Assembly: GCF_003999975.1 (NCBI RefSeq) | Contig: NZ_RJAC01000041.1 | Span: 1 to 46,120 of the forward strand | Reading direction: 5' to 3' | Source of the DNA: Actinoplanes solisilvae | GTDB lineage: Bacteria; Actinomycetota; Actinomycetes; Mycobacteriales; Micromonosporaceae | Length of the DNA stretch: 46,120 bases | Part shown: positions 32,949-40,173 of the stretch, one piece after another | How the letters are laid out: every line of letters starts with the position of its first letter | How positions within the stretch are numbered: position 1 is the first letter of the stretch | Notes under the pieces: generated by a model | Database searches by the model: none | The model's input: only the letters and a program-made list of their open reading frames with translations | Told to the model about the DNA's origin: nothing | Position numbers and translations under genes: made by a program

Positions 32949-34400
32949 ATGGTCAACGCCGACCGCGCCACCACGCTGGAGACGCACGCCGCGGTGCTGT
33001 TCTTCCTCGGTGACCGGGTCTACAAGATGAAGAAAGCCGTCGACCTCGGGTTCCTCGACTTTTGCGAGCGGGCCGACCGGGAGGCTGTCTGCCACCGCGA
33101 GGTCGAGCTCAACCGGCGGCTGGCCCCCGACGTCTATCTCGGCGTCGCCGACGTGCACGGTCCCGACGGCAAGGTCTGCGAGCATCTGGTGGTGATGCGG
33201 CGCATGCCCGACGACCGGCGCCTTTCCACGATGATCCGGGCCGGTGACGCGGTCGACGACCATCTGCGGCGGCTGGCCCGGCTGCTCGCGCGCTTCCACG
33301 CCACCGCCGATCGAGGACCGGCGATCTCGGCCGAAGGCACCCGGGACGCTCTGCTCGGCCGGTGGGACGCCACGTTCGAACAGTTGCGGGGTTTCCGCGG
33401 CGACGTCCTCGACGACGCGGCCGCCGGTGAGATCGAGGAGCGTACGCACCGGTTCCTGGCCGGGCGCGAGACGCTGTTCGCCCACCGGGTGGAGCAGGGA
33501 CGCATCGTTGACGGGCACGGCGACCTGATCGCCGACGACATCTTCTGCCTCCCGGACGGTCCTCGCCCGCTGGACTGCCTGGAGTTCGACGACCGCCTGC
33601 GCTATCTGGACGCGCTCGACGACGCCGCTTTCCTCGCCATGGACATCGAGCACCTGGGCGCGCCAAGAGAAGCTTCCGAGTTCTTCGACCACTACGCGGA
33701 GTTCAGCGGCGACCCGGCCCCGCCGCCCCTGCGGCACCACTACCTCGCCTATCGGGCCTTCGTCCGGGCCAAGGTGGCCTGCCTGCGGCACCGCCAGGGC
33801 GATCCGGCCGCGGCCTCCGACGTGCGTTCGTACGCCGACCTGACCGTGCGGCATCTGCGCGCCGGAACGGTGCGACTGATCGTGGTCGGCGGCGGGCCGG
33901 CGACCGGCAAGACCACACTGGCCGGAGGGATCGCCGACCGGCTGGGCGCGGTCGTGCTGAGCAACGACCGGATCCGTAAGGAGATGACCGGTCTCGCACC
34001 GGAGATGAGCGCCGCCGCCGCCTACCGGCACGGCATCTATACGCGGGAGTGGACTGACCGCGCCTACCGGGAGCTGCTCGACCGAGCCGCAGAACTGCTG
34101 CGGCGGGGTGAGACGGTGGTTCTGGACGCCTCGTGGACGGCGGCACGGCACCGCCAGGCCGCGCGCGAGCTCGCGACCGGCACCCGGAGCGACCTCTACG
34201 AGCTGCGATGCACGGCTGACCGGCCAACGGTCGTCGAGCGCCTGGCCCACCGCACGGCGACCATGTCCGACGCCGACGCCGGGATCGCCGACGCGATGGC
34301 GGCCACCGCGGCGCCCTGGCCGGAGGCCGACGTGCTGACCGCCGGCACTGTCGGGGAGACCCTCGAACGTGCGCTCGCCGTCGTCGAACCAGGCCGGTAG
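32949..34400 (+). CDS. Rv2004c-like protein: phosphotransferase-fold plus P-loop kinase
   Basis: A 483-aa two-part protein. Residues about 15-290 have an aminoglycoside-phosphotransferase/choline-kinase-like fold, with VYKMKKAVDLGFLDF at the start and catalytic-loop HGDLIADDIF (Asp192) followed by LEFDDRLRYLD. Residues about 308-475 are a zeta-toxin/AAA_33-type P-loop kinase with VVGGGPATGKTT (Lys321). Length and order match DosR-regulated Rv2004c (498 aa), whose substrate is unknown. In HGDL-x5-N the usual Asn is Asp, so activity may differ from true APH enzymes. ATG 32949 has GGAGG at eight bases; ATG 32934 is less well placed. A DevR-type box lies 86 bp upstream. Confidence 0.88.
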   Translation: MVNADRATTLETHAAVLFFLGDRVYKMKKAVDLGFLDFCERADREAVCHREVELNRRLAPDVYLGVADVHGPDGKVCEHLVVMRRMPDDRRLSTMIRAGDAVDDHLRRLARLLARFHATADRGPAISAEGTRDALLGRWDATFEQLRGFRGDVLDDAAAGEIEERTHRFLAGRETLFAHRVEQGRIVDGHGDLIADDIFCLPDGPRPLDCLEFDDRLRYLDALDDAAFLAMDIEHLGAPREASEFFDHYAEFSGDPAPPPLRHHYLAYRAFVRAKVACLRHRQGDPAAASDVRSYADLTVRHLRAGTVRLIVVGGGPATGKTTLAGGIADRLGAVVLSNDRIRKEMTGLAPEMSAAAAYRHGIYTREWTDRAYRELLDRAAELLRRGETVVLDASWTAARHRQAARELATGTRSDLYELRCTADRPTVVERLAHRTATMSDADAGIADAMAATAAPWPEADVLTAGTVGETLERALAVVEPGR

Positions 34401-34410
34401 GCGCGCCGGT

Positions 34411-34426
34411 CGGGACGTCCGGCCCT
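34411..34426. promoter_or_regulatory. Candidate DevR box for the aldolase gene (CGGGACGTCCGGCCCT)
   Basis: Both half-sites are perfect (GGGAC, GGCCC). It ends 52 bp before the aldolase start and only 10 bp after the preceding stop. Confidence 0.78.
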
Positions 34427-34478
34427 GACGCCCGGCCCGGTGCGGGAGAAGCGTGAGAGCAGAGGAAGGGAGACCGCC

Positions 34479-35372
34479 ATGAGCGCGCGGCTACGACTGG
34501 CGAACTGTGGGTTGAGCGCGGGCAAGAGGGCCCGGCTGCACCGGATTCTCTACAAACACGGACTCGGCAACGGAACCGCGCTGTTCCTGCCGTACGACCA
34601 GGGCCTCGAACACGGACCGCGGGACTTCTTCGCCGATCCGATCGCGGGCGACCCCCGGTACATCGTGCGGCTGGCGCTCGAGGGTGGGTTCAACGGCATC
34701 GCCCTCCAGATCGGGCTGGCCGAGAAGTTCTACTGGGACTACGCCGGTGAGGTCCCGCTGATCCTGAAGCTGAACGGCAAGACCGACATCCCGAACGACG
34801 CCCGGGCCCTCTCACCGCTGCACGCGTCGGTCGAGGACGCCGTACGCCTCGGCGCGGACGCGGTCGGCTACACCCTGTACGTCGGCACACCCGCCCAGGA
34901 GGACGATTTCGCGCAGTACCGGGTCGTTCGCCAGGAGGCCCAGCGCTTCGGCATGCCGCTGATCGTCTGGGCGTACCCGCGCGGCGAGGCCATCGAGAAG
35001 AAGGGCGGCAAAGACTCCTTCTACGCGGTGCACTACGCCGCCCGCGTCGCCAGCGAGCTCGGCGCGGACATAGTCAAGGTCAACTTCCCGCACCCGGAGA
35101 AGCACATCGCGGTGCCGGCCGACTACGCGGTCGACTTCAGCAGCCAGGACGCCATCGACGCGGTGGTCCGCGCGGCCAACCGGACAATGGTGCTGGTGTC
35201 CGGAGGCAGCCGGGCGAGTGATGAGGCCATGTTCGAGAAGGCCCAGGAATCCATGTCCGCCGGCGCGACGGGCCTGATCTTCGGCCGCAACGTCTGGCAG
35301 CGCGACCACGAGGAATCGCTGCGTTTCGTGGACCGCTTGCGGCAGATCCTCGCCAAGTACCCGACGCCCTGA
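34479..35372 (+). CDS. Class I fructose-bisphosphate aldolase (DhnA type)
   Basis: A 297-aa Schiff-base aldolase of the archaeal/DhnA family, which cleaves fructose-1,6-bisphosphate to DHAP and GAP without a metal. Visible blocks are LFLPYDQGLEHGPRDFF, LILKLNGKTDIP, GADAVGYTLYVGT, WAYPRGEAIEKKGGKDS, the strand ADIVKVNFP with the likely Schiff-base Lys200, and phosphate-binding VSGGSRASDE. GGAAGGGAG lies before ATG 34479. Most actinobacteria use a class II enzyme for housekeeping, so this is probably a condition-specific isozyme; its DevR box supports that. A flavodoxin gene follows after 13 bp, probably in the same transcript. Confidence 0.93.
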   Translation: MSARLRLANCGLSAGKRARLHRILYKHGLGNGTALFLPYDQGLEHGPRDFFADPIAGDPRYIVRLALEGGFNGIALQIGLAEKFYWDYAGEVPLILKLNGKTDIPNDARALSPLHASVEDAVRLGADAVGYTLYVGTPAQEDDFAQYRVVRQEAQRFGMPLIVWAYPRGEAIEKKGGKDSFYAVHYAARVASELGADIVKVNFPHPEKHIAVPADYAVDFSSQDAIDAVVRAANRTMVLVSGGSRASDEAMFEKAQESMSAGATGLIFGRNVWQRDHEESLRFVDRLRQILAKYPTP

Positions 35373-35385
35373 ACGGAGCACAGCC

Positions 35386-35892
35386 ATGAAGGCCCTGGTC
35401 GTCTATGAGTCGATGTTCGGAAACACCGAGCTGATCGCCCACGCGGTGGCCGAGGAACTGGAGTCCGCGTTCGACGTCACTCTGGCGCCGGCCTGCGACA
35501 TCCCCTCGGCCGACGGCGTTGACCTGCTGGTCGTGGGCGCGCCGACGCACGCGTTCGGCCTCAGCCGTCCGGGTACCCGCGAGGACGCCGTACGGCAGGG
35601 CAGCACCCGCCGTCCCGATGTCGGGCTTCGCGAGTACCTGGACGTGTCACCCATGCTCACCTGCACGGCGGCGGCCTTCGACACCCGGGTCGACAAACCG
35701 CGACTGCCGGGCTCCGCCGCGCGACGAGCGCATCGTCGTCTGCGCGGGCTCGGTTGCCGCCTACCCGCCGCGCCCGAGAGTTTCCGGGTGTCGGGCACCC
35801 GCGGACCGCTGCTCCCCGGCGAAGTGGACAGGGCCCGTCAGTGGGCAGGCCGCGTCGCGGCGGCAACGCTGATCGAACGCCACCCGGTCTGA
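35386..35892 (+). CDS. Flavodoxin-like protein
   Basis: A 168-aa FMN-binding electron carrier or regulator. The FMN phosphate loop is VVYESMFGNTE (residues 5-15). LLVVGAPTHAFGLSRPGTRE and AAAFDTRVDKPRLPGSAARRA are features of an actinobacterial flavodoxin subgroup often found near stress genes. The fold appears complete to the last helix. GGAG lies before the ATG, 13 bp after the aldolase stop. Its redox partner is not evident; with low oxygen it might replace ferredoxin. Confidence 0.88.
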   Translation: MKALVVYESMFGNTELIAHAVAEELESAFDVTLAPACDIPSADGVDLLVVGAPTHAFGLSRPGTREDAVRQGSTRRPDVGLREYLDVSPMLTCTAAAFDTRVDKPRLPGSAARRAHRRLRGLGCRLPAAPESFRVSGTRGPLLPGEVDRARQWAGRVAAATLIERHPV

Positions 35893-35912
35893 CCCCCGAA
35901 AAGGGATGGGCC

Positions 35913-35975
35913 ATGAACAAACCGATCCCTGCTGCACCACGCCGCTGCCCGGTCGCGGTGGTCAGGCCGGCCTGA
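35913..35975 (+). CDS. Possible 20-aa peptide or chance reading frame
   Basis: ATG at 35913 follows AAGGGATGGG at a good distance and encodes MNKPIPAAPRRCPVAVVRPA. It runs into the 3' end of the convergent degenerate USP by 14 bases. It could be a remnant, a leaderless small peptide or chance. Low confidence. Confidence 0.2.
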   Translation: MNKPIPAAPRRCPVAVVRPA

Positions 35976-36378
35976 AGCTCCCGTCGCCCGGAGTGAGGGC
36001 GGTCAGGACCGGGCACCGTGCCCGGCGCGTCACCGCCCTCAGCAGAGCGGCCTCGAAGGTGTTCGCCGGCGCGGGCAGGACGGCAAGCGCAGACCCCGCG
36101 GTCGCGGCGGTCAGCGTGATCGCCGGGTCGATTCCCCGCGCTACCGAAAGCGAGAACGGGACGTGCGGATACTTCTCCGCCCACCGCTCGATCGACTCGG
36201 TCAATGTCTCATCGCCGGTCACGCCCGCGGACATCTGCACGACCAGCGGCACGCAGCGATGATCAGCTTCGGTGAAGGCGGTTCGCAGGACGTCGTCGGC
36301 GGACAGCACCGACAGAATTGCCGCCAGGACCGGGCCCTGTCCGGTCGGTACGCACGGCTCACGCGAGTGACTGATCAT
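35962..36378 (-). CDS. Degenerate single-domain USP-like protein
   Basis: A 138-aa protein resembling a second-type USP domain: AFTEADHRCVPLVVQ near the N terminus, then WAEKYPHVPFSLSVARG, and finally LLRAVTRRARCPVLTAL. The nucleotide-loop G-x2-G-x9-G-S is missing, replaced by LPAPANTFEAALLRAV, so ATP binding is unlikely. The first beta-strand with GVDGS is also altered (GPVLAAILSV). GGAGGACGACG precedes ATG 36378, the same leader as at gap, and a symmetric DevR box lies 61 bp upstream, so it is expressed and controlled like its neighbours despite the loss. It may pair with an intact USP. Confidence 0.75.
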   Translation of the reverse strand: MISHSREPCVPTGQGPVLAAILSVLSADDVLRTAFTEADHRCVPLVVQMSAGVTGDETLTESIERWAEKYPHVPFSLSVARGIDPAITLTAATAGSALAVLPAPANTFEAALLRAVTRRARCPVLTALTPGDGSFRPA

Positions 36379-36438
36379 CGTCGTCCTCCGGGTACTCGAC
36401 CTCTTGCTTCATCATCCCGCCGGCGTACCCGTCGAGCC

Positions 36439-36454
36439 AGGGTCATAGGTCCCC
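36439..36454. promoter_or_regulatory. Candidate DevR box for the degenerate USP gene (AGGGTCATAGGTCCCC)
   Basis: Half-sites GGGTC and GTCCC with ATAG between; the AT content of the spacer is close to the mycobacterial DosR box. It begins 61 bp before the start. Confidence 0.72.
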
Positions 36455-36513
36455 GGCCCACGGACCGACCGGCGGCCTGAGGGGGTTGGCCGCCGGTCGG
36501 TGATGAGGGAGCA

Positions 36514-36909
36514 TCACTCCGCGGTGATCGCGATGTGGCGACCGGCCGGTGGCGGCGCGGTGAGCGGCACCTTGATCTCCAGGATTCCGTTGCGGTACGA
36601 GGCCACGATCTTGCCCTCGTCCGCATTGGCCGGCAGCCGCACCGAGCGCTGCAGAGATCCGTAACGGAACTCGCTGCGGTTGAGGCCCTTCTCCTCCTCC
36701 CGGCGCTCGGCCTTCACGGTCAGCACCCCGTGCAGCGCGGTGATCCGCAGGTCCTTGTCGGGATCCAAGCCGGGCAGCTCCGCACGCAGCAGATACTCCT
36801 GATCGGACATCCGGTCCTCGAAACGGATCGCCGGCAGCGGGCGCGGAAAATCGACCTCCAGCCAGTCGGTCATGTCCTCGAAGAGCCGGGGCAGCAGTCC
36901 TCCAGCCAT
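36514..36909 (-). CDS. Small heat-shock protein, Hsp20/alpha-crystallin family
   Basis: A 131-aa ATP-independent holdase chaperone. The alpha-crystallin domain covers about residues 27-125: IRFEDRMSDQEYLLRAELPG, GVLTVKAERREEE, SEFRYGSLQRSVRLPANAD and the closing GILEIKVPL. It has a short N-terminal arm (GLLPRLFEDMTDWLE) and no long tail. HspX (Rv2031c) is the flagship DosR-regulated member. AAGGAGAAGGAG lies before ATG 36909, and a strong DevR box begins 61 bp upstream. Probably multimeric in the cytoplasm, protecting proteins during non-growth. Confidence 0.94.
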   Translation of the reverse strand: MAGGLLPRLFEDMTDWLEVDFPRPLPAIRFEDRMSDQEYLLRAELPGLDPDKDLRITALHGVLTVKAERREEEKGLNRSEFRYGSLQRSVRLPANADEGKIVASYRNGILEIKVPLTAPPPAGRHIAITAE

Positions 36910-36969
36910 CTCCTTCTCCTTCCGCCTTTGCCTCTGCCTCCATCCGACTGCGGGATCGCGCGCCCGGGC

Positions 36970-36985
36970 AGGGCCGAAGGACCCG
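36970..36985. promoter_or_regulatory. Candidate DevR box for hsp20 (AGGGCCGAAGGACCCG)
   Basis: Half-sites GGGCC and GACCC. The 16-mer is identical to the gap box at 29575. It begins 61 bp before the Hsp20 start. Confidence 0.8.
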
Positions 36986-37012
36986 TCTGCCGGTCGCCTC
37001 CCGGGCACGACG

Positions 37013-37303
37013 TCACTCGTGGCCGACGCTTCCCTCGGGAGGGACCGTGAACGGATGGATGTCGTCGTCCCGCTCCGCCAGCCGTTCGATCGCCCGCTGG
37101 TATTGACCGGGGGTGATCTCGTGTCGCAGGAGGCTCGCGACCAGGGCTCCCTCCAGGCTGCTCGCGGTCGGCGAGGAAGCCGGTCGCCGTTCGCCGGGCG
37201 AGGAGTCGTCGGGATCGCGCGCCGGCAGGTCCTTGAGGGCGGCCCACATCCCGACGGCCATGATCGTCAGCAACACCGTGACGACCAGCAATAACATGAT
37301 CAC
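37013..37303 (-). CDS. Small membrane protein with SHOCT domain
   Basis: A 96-aa protein with one N-terminal transmembrane helix (LLLVVTVLLTIMAVGMW), a polar linker, and a C-terminal SHOCT motif (LLRHEITPGQYQRAIERL), a short module common at the ends of oligomeric or membrane-linked bacterial proteins. GTG 37303 has GGAGG at about seven to ten bases; ATG 37297 is the alternative. A DevR-type box begins 76 bp upstream. Membrane-stress or scaffold roles are typical guesses; no function is established. Confidence 0.8.
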   Translation of the reverse strand: MIMLLLVVTVLLTIMAVGMWAALKDLPARDPDDSSPGERRPASSPTASSLEGALVASLLRHEITPGQYQRAIERLAERDDDIHPFTVPPEGSVGHE

Positions 37304-37378
37304 GTCGGCGCCTCCTCCTGACGCCTGACGGTATCGGCGGGCAACCACGGCGCGACAGGAGCGAAGGGAACTCCGGAC

Positions 37379-37394
37379 CGGGACCTTCAGCCCT
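37379..37394. promoter_or_regulatory. Candidate DevR box for the SHOCT gene (CGGGACCTTCAGCCCT)
   Basis: Half-sites GGGAC and AGCCC. It begins 76 bp before the SHOCT gene start in a 246-bp divergent region that has one box per gene. Confidence 0.7.
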
Positions 37395-37467
37395 GGTCGC
37401 GCGACAGTTCCCCGCGATCTCCGGACCGCGTGGAATGCCCGGCCACCGGTGGTTGCCGCCGGAACGA

Positions 37468-37483
37468 GGGGACCTTCGACCCT
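37468..37483. promoter_or_regulatory. Candidate DevR box for the 93-aa gene (GGGGACCTTCGACCCT)
   Basis: Half-sites GGGAC and GACCC. It ends 66 bp before the start at 37550. Confidence 0.72.
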
Positions 37484-37549
37484 GACGCTGTTAGCTGAAC
37501 CGGGCTAACTTGCTAAGTGAAGGGTCAAGTCGGGAGGAGGCGAAAAAAC

Positions 37550-37831
37550 ATGACGACCACCAATACGAAGACCGTCCGCGAGTCCGCACCGGCCAAGCCC
37601 GCGACCAAGCCCGAGGAGCGCCGCGAGCGCACCCGCCGCATCGGACGCGACGTCGGCATCCTGGCGGTCAACGCCTACGAGCGCGGCATCGCCGACATCG
37701 TGGCGTTGGAGAAGGATGCCGCGAAGATCGCTCCGTACCCGTGGGTCAAGTCCGCGCTGACCATGACGGCGGGGCTCGTCGAGGACGTCGGAGCTGCCTA
37801 TGTCAAGACGGCACGCCAGGCGCTGCGGTGA
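37550..37831 (+). CDS. Small helical protein of unknown function (phasin-like look)
   Basis: A 93-aa protein. Residues 1-35 are Thr/Lys/Arg-rich and probably disordered; 36-93 form amphipathic helices (GILAVNAYERGIADIVALEK, LTMTAGLVEDVGAAYVKTARQAL). GGGAGGAGG lies ten bases before the ATG, a strong site. It has its own DevR box and a long terminator, so it is a single-gene unit likely made in quantity. The helix pattern resembles small phasin-type proteins that coat storage granules, and lipid-storage genes lie 2.3 kb away, but this is inference from composition only; no family was recognised. Confidence 0.7.
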   Translation: MTTTNTKTVRESAPAKPATKPEERRERTRRIGRDVGILAVNAYERGIADIVALEKDAAKIAPYPWVKSALTMTAGLVEDVGAAYVKTARQALR

Positions 37832-37836
37832 CGTGG

Positions 37837-37876
37837 CGGGTCAGGGCCCGGGGGTCACTCCCCGGGCCCTGACCCG
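37837..37876. terminator. Long bidirectional terminator hairpin
   Basis: CGGGTCAGGGCCCGGGG and CCCCGGGCCCTGACCCG form a perfect 17-bp stem with a 6-nt loop. It starts five bases after the 93-aa stop and covers the stop codon of the convergent XRE gene. Confidence 0.85.
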
Positions 37877-38202
37877 TTCCCGGTCGCCACGAATGCCTGA
37901 TAGACCTCGGCCAGCGCCTGGCGCTGCCGCGCGGTGAGCCGCCGATCGGCCGCGATCGCGGTGAGCACTGCCGGCGAGGCGTCCTCGTCGGGTCCGGCCT
38001 CACGGCGCAGCGCGTCGGCGGTCGTCCGCAAGGACCCGGCGATGGCGTGCAGCACGCGGTCCGACGGTGCCCGCAACCCCCGCTCGATCTGCGACAGGTA
38101 GGGGCCGGAGATTCCCACCATCGAGGCGAACTGGCGGATCGGCAGCTCGGCCAGCTCGCGCCGGTGCCGGATGATCTCGCCGAGGCTCGGCATGGTGCTC
38201 AC
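37855..38202 (-). CDS. XRE-family helix-turn-helix regulator
   Basis: A 115-aa DNA-binding protein. The HTH lies at about residues 7-65 (LGEIIRHRRELAELPIRQFASMVGISGPYLSQIERGLRAPSD, recognition helix around SGPYLSQIE). A helical tail LTARQRQALAEVYQAFV follows. GTG 38202 overlaps the patatin stop by four bases (GTGA); ATG 38193 is the alternative. As the last gene of a hydrolase-patatin-XRE run facing the WS/DGAT operon, it may tune storage-lipid turnover. The ligand or target is not visible. Confidence 0.85.
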   Translation of the reverse strand: MSTMPSLGEIIRHRRELAELPIRQFASMVGISGPYLSQIERGLRAPSDRVLHAIAGSLRTTADALRREAGPDEDASPAVLTAIAADRRLTARQRQALAEVYQAFVATGNGSGPGE

Positions 38203-39155
38203 CGAACGCCGGACCTGCTCAGCGTGGCCGGGATGGTCACCTGCGCGGTCCGCAGGACGTCATGACGACGCCGGCCGTCCATCAGGTTGATCCCGAGCGC
38301 GGGCAGGTCGTCGGGGCCGGGGGTGATGACCGTGACCCGGCCACCGGCTCGCTCCACCTTCCGTCGTTCCAGGCTGACCTGCACGGCGAACGCCTGACGC
38401 AACCTGCGTTCGGCACACCAGGACGGCCGCAGCGGCCGATCCGTCTCATAGCTGGCCATCGGCGCCAGCACGTACACCTCGTCGAGCCCTCGGCCTTGCA
38501 GCAGGTCGAGAGAGGCCGCGGAACGCACTCCCCCGTCGACATACCGACGGTCGCCGATCACGGTCGGCGCGTGCCAGCCCGGGATGGAACAGGAGGCCAC
38601 CACCGCGTCGGGCAACGAGGCCGACGGGCTCCCGGCACGACCGAACACCACCCGGCGACCGCGCTCGTAGTCGACGCCGACGATCCAGGTGTCGCGCTCG
38701 GGCCACTGGTCCGGATCGTCGCTTACCATCGTCTCGAGATAGCGGCGCAGGGTTCGATGCTCGGCGCGGCCCTGCGGAACGAAAGCGCTCGCCAGCGCCC
38801 GCAGGTGCACACTGTGGGGCGCGAGCGCCGCCGTTGCGAGCATCCGGGCGGACCCGATTCGCATCCGCGGTGGAGGCGGCAGGCGCCCGGAGTCGTGCTG
38901 GAACTCGTGCGCGCCCGGCAGGTGCGCCTCGCCGTCACCGAGCTGGTGCGCCACGAGCTGGGCGGGCGTGAAGCCGAGCCGCAGGGCGGCCGCCACGATG
39001 CTGCCGGCACTGGTGCCCACGATGACGTCGCAGTCGTCCAGCGGCCGGCCGATGCGTTCCTCGACCGCGGCCAGACCGCCGATCATCCAGGCCGCCCCGA
39101 GGATCCCCCCGCCGCCCAGCACCAGGCCCACGCGTTTGCCGCTCACCAAGCTCAC
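38199..39155 (-). CDS. Patatin-like phospholipase/acyl hydrolase
   Basis: A lipolytic acyl hydrolase of about 318 aa with a Ser-Asp dyad. The oxyanion loop LGGGGILGAAW (about residues 13-23), nucleophile motif GTSAG (Ser49) and the catalytic aspartate in YVDGGVRS are all present, so it should be active. It probably hydrolyses phospholipid or neutral-lipid esters in the cytoplasm. The start is uncertain: GTG 39155 is listed, GTG 39146 is possible, and GTG 39206 would overlap the upstream hydrolase gene. The stop overlaps the XRE gene. Context beside WS/DGAT suggests mobilisation of stored lipid or fatty-acid supply. Confidence 0.85.
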   Translation of the reverse strand: MSLVSGKRVGLVLGGGGILGAAWMIGGLAAVEERIGRPLDDCDVIVGTSAGSIVAAALRLGFTPAQLVAHQLGDGEAHLPGAHEFQHDSGRLPPPPRMRIGSARMLATAALAPHSVHLRALASAFVPQGRAEHRTLRRYLETMVSDDPDQWPERDTWIVGVDYERGRRVVFGRAGSPSASLPDAVVASCSIPGWHAPTVIGDRRYVDGGVRSAASLDLLQGRGLDEVYVLAPMASYETDRPLRPSWCAERRLRQAFAVQVSLERRKVERAGGRVTVITPGPDDLPALGINLMDGRRRHDVLRTAQVTIPATLSRSGVR

Positions 39156-39187
39156 CGTCCCGTGATCTGAGGCACATGGTGCCACGA

Positions 39188-40063
39188 TCACCGGGCCGGC
39201 GACCACTGCTCCGCCAGGTGGCAGATCTCTTCGGCGATCGCCGGCTGCAGTGCTCGGGGCAGGTCATGGCCCATTCGCGGGAACACCACCAGCTTCGAGC
39301 CGGCGATCGCTCGTGCCGTCGCCCGGCCTCCGGAGAGCCGCACCAGCGGGTCGGCGTCACCGTGAATCACCAGCGTCGGCAGGCGCAGGCGCCGGAGCAC
39401 CGGCCTGCGATCGGCGGCCAGGGCGATTGCCGCGAGCTGTCGCCGGACCCCGCCCGGGTCATGGGCACGGTCGAAACTGCGGGCCGCGGCGTCGCGGATG
39501 AAGTCCTCGTCAAGGGGGTAACCCGGCGAGCCGATCACTCGGAAGATCCGCACCATCTGTTCGCCCGCCTGATCGCGGTCGCGGGCGGGACCCGCCAGCA
39601 GGGTGGCCAGGACGCGAGGATGCGGCCGGCCGATGCGGGGTGACGGAGTGGACGAAAGGGACGTCAGGGTGCGAACCCGGCCGGGGTGGGAGCCGGTCAG
39701 CAGCTGCGCGATCATGCCGCCCAGGGACACGCCCGCGACGTGAGCGCTGGACCAGCCCAGATCGTCCAGCACCGCCAGCGCGTCCGCGGCCATGTCGGGA
39801 AGGCCATAACCGGGATGCCGGGACAGCAGCGTCAGCGGGGACGGGACGCCCAGCCCGGTCAGATGCGTGGACTGCCCGACGTCGCGATTGTCGAACGTGA
39901 CGACGCGGAAACCACCGTCGGCCAGCAGCCTCCGAAACGTCTCGGGCCAGAAGAGCCGCTGCAAACCCAGCCCCATGATCAGAAGGAGTGGGCTGCCGCC
40001 GTCCGGCCCCTCCACCTCGTACGCGATTTCCACGGGTCCGTGCCGCGCGATGCCTGACGTCAT
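39188..40063 (-). CDS. Alpha/beta-hydrolase (lipase/esterase-like)
   Basis: A 291-aa alpha/beta-hydrolase. The start GPVEIAYEVEG and LLLIMGLGLQRLFWPE (oxyanion region HG replaced by MG) lead to the nucleophile elbow GVSLGGM, acid HGDADPLV and a late histidine in PRMGHDLP, so the catalytic triad is complete. TFDNRDVGQST is typical of a group often annotated as lipase or esterase. ATG 40063 has GAGG upstream; ATG 40099 would place the DevR box in the coding start. It is divergent from WS/DGAT and heads the hydrolase-patatin-XRE run. Confidence 0.87.
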   Translation of the reverse strand: MTSGIARHGPVEIAYEVEGPDGGSPLLLIMGLGLQRLFWPETFRRLLADGGFRVVTFDNRDVGQSTHLTGLGVPSPLTLLSRHPGYGLPDMAADALAVLDDLGWSSAHVAGVSLGGMIAQLLTGSHPGRVRTLTSLSSTPSPRIGRPHPRVLATLLAGPARDRDQAGEQMVRIFRVIGSPGYPLDEDFIRDAAARSFDRAHDPGGVRRQLAAIALAADRRPVLRRLRLPTLVIHGDADPLVRLSGGRATARAIAGSKLVVFPRMGHDLPRALQPAIAEEICHLAEQWSPAR

Positions 40064-40098
40064 GCCTCGAGCCTCATCCCGTTCCCGCCCGGGCCGCA

Positions 40099-40114
40099 CG
40101 GGCCGTTCGACCCT
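40099..40114. promoter_or_regulatory. Candidate DevR box between hydrolase and WS/DGAT (CGGGCCGTTCGACCCT)
   Basis: Half-sites GGGCC and GACCC. It ends 59 bp before the WS/DGAT start and begins 36 bp from the hydrolase start on the other strand, so it may act on synthesis and lipolysis genes together. Confidence 0.72.
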
Positions 40115-40173
40115 GGTGACCAGGACACGGCCACGGCCACGGTGTAAGGAGACGGCCGCGCCTGAAGGAGGCC

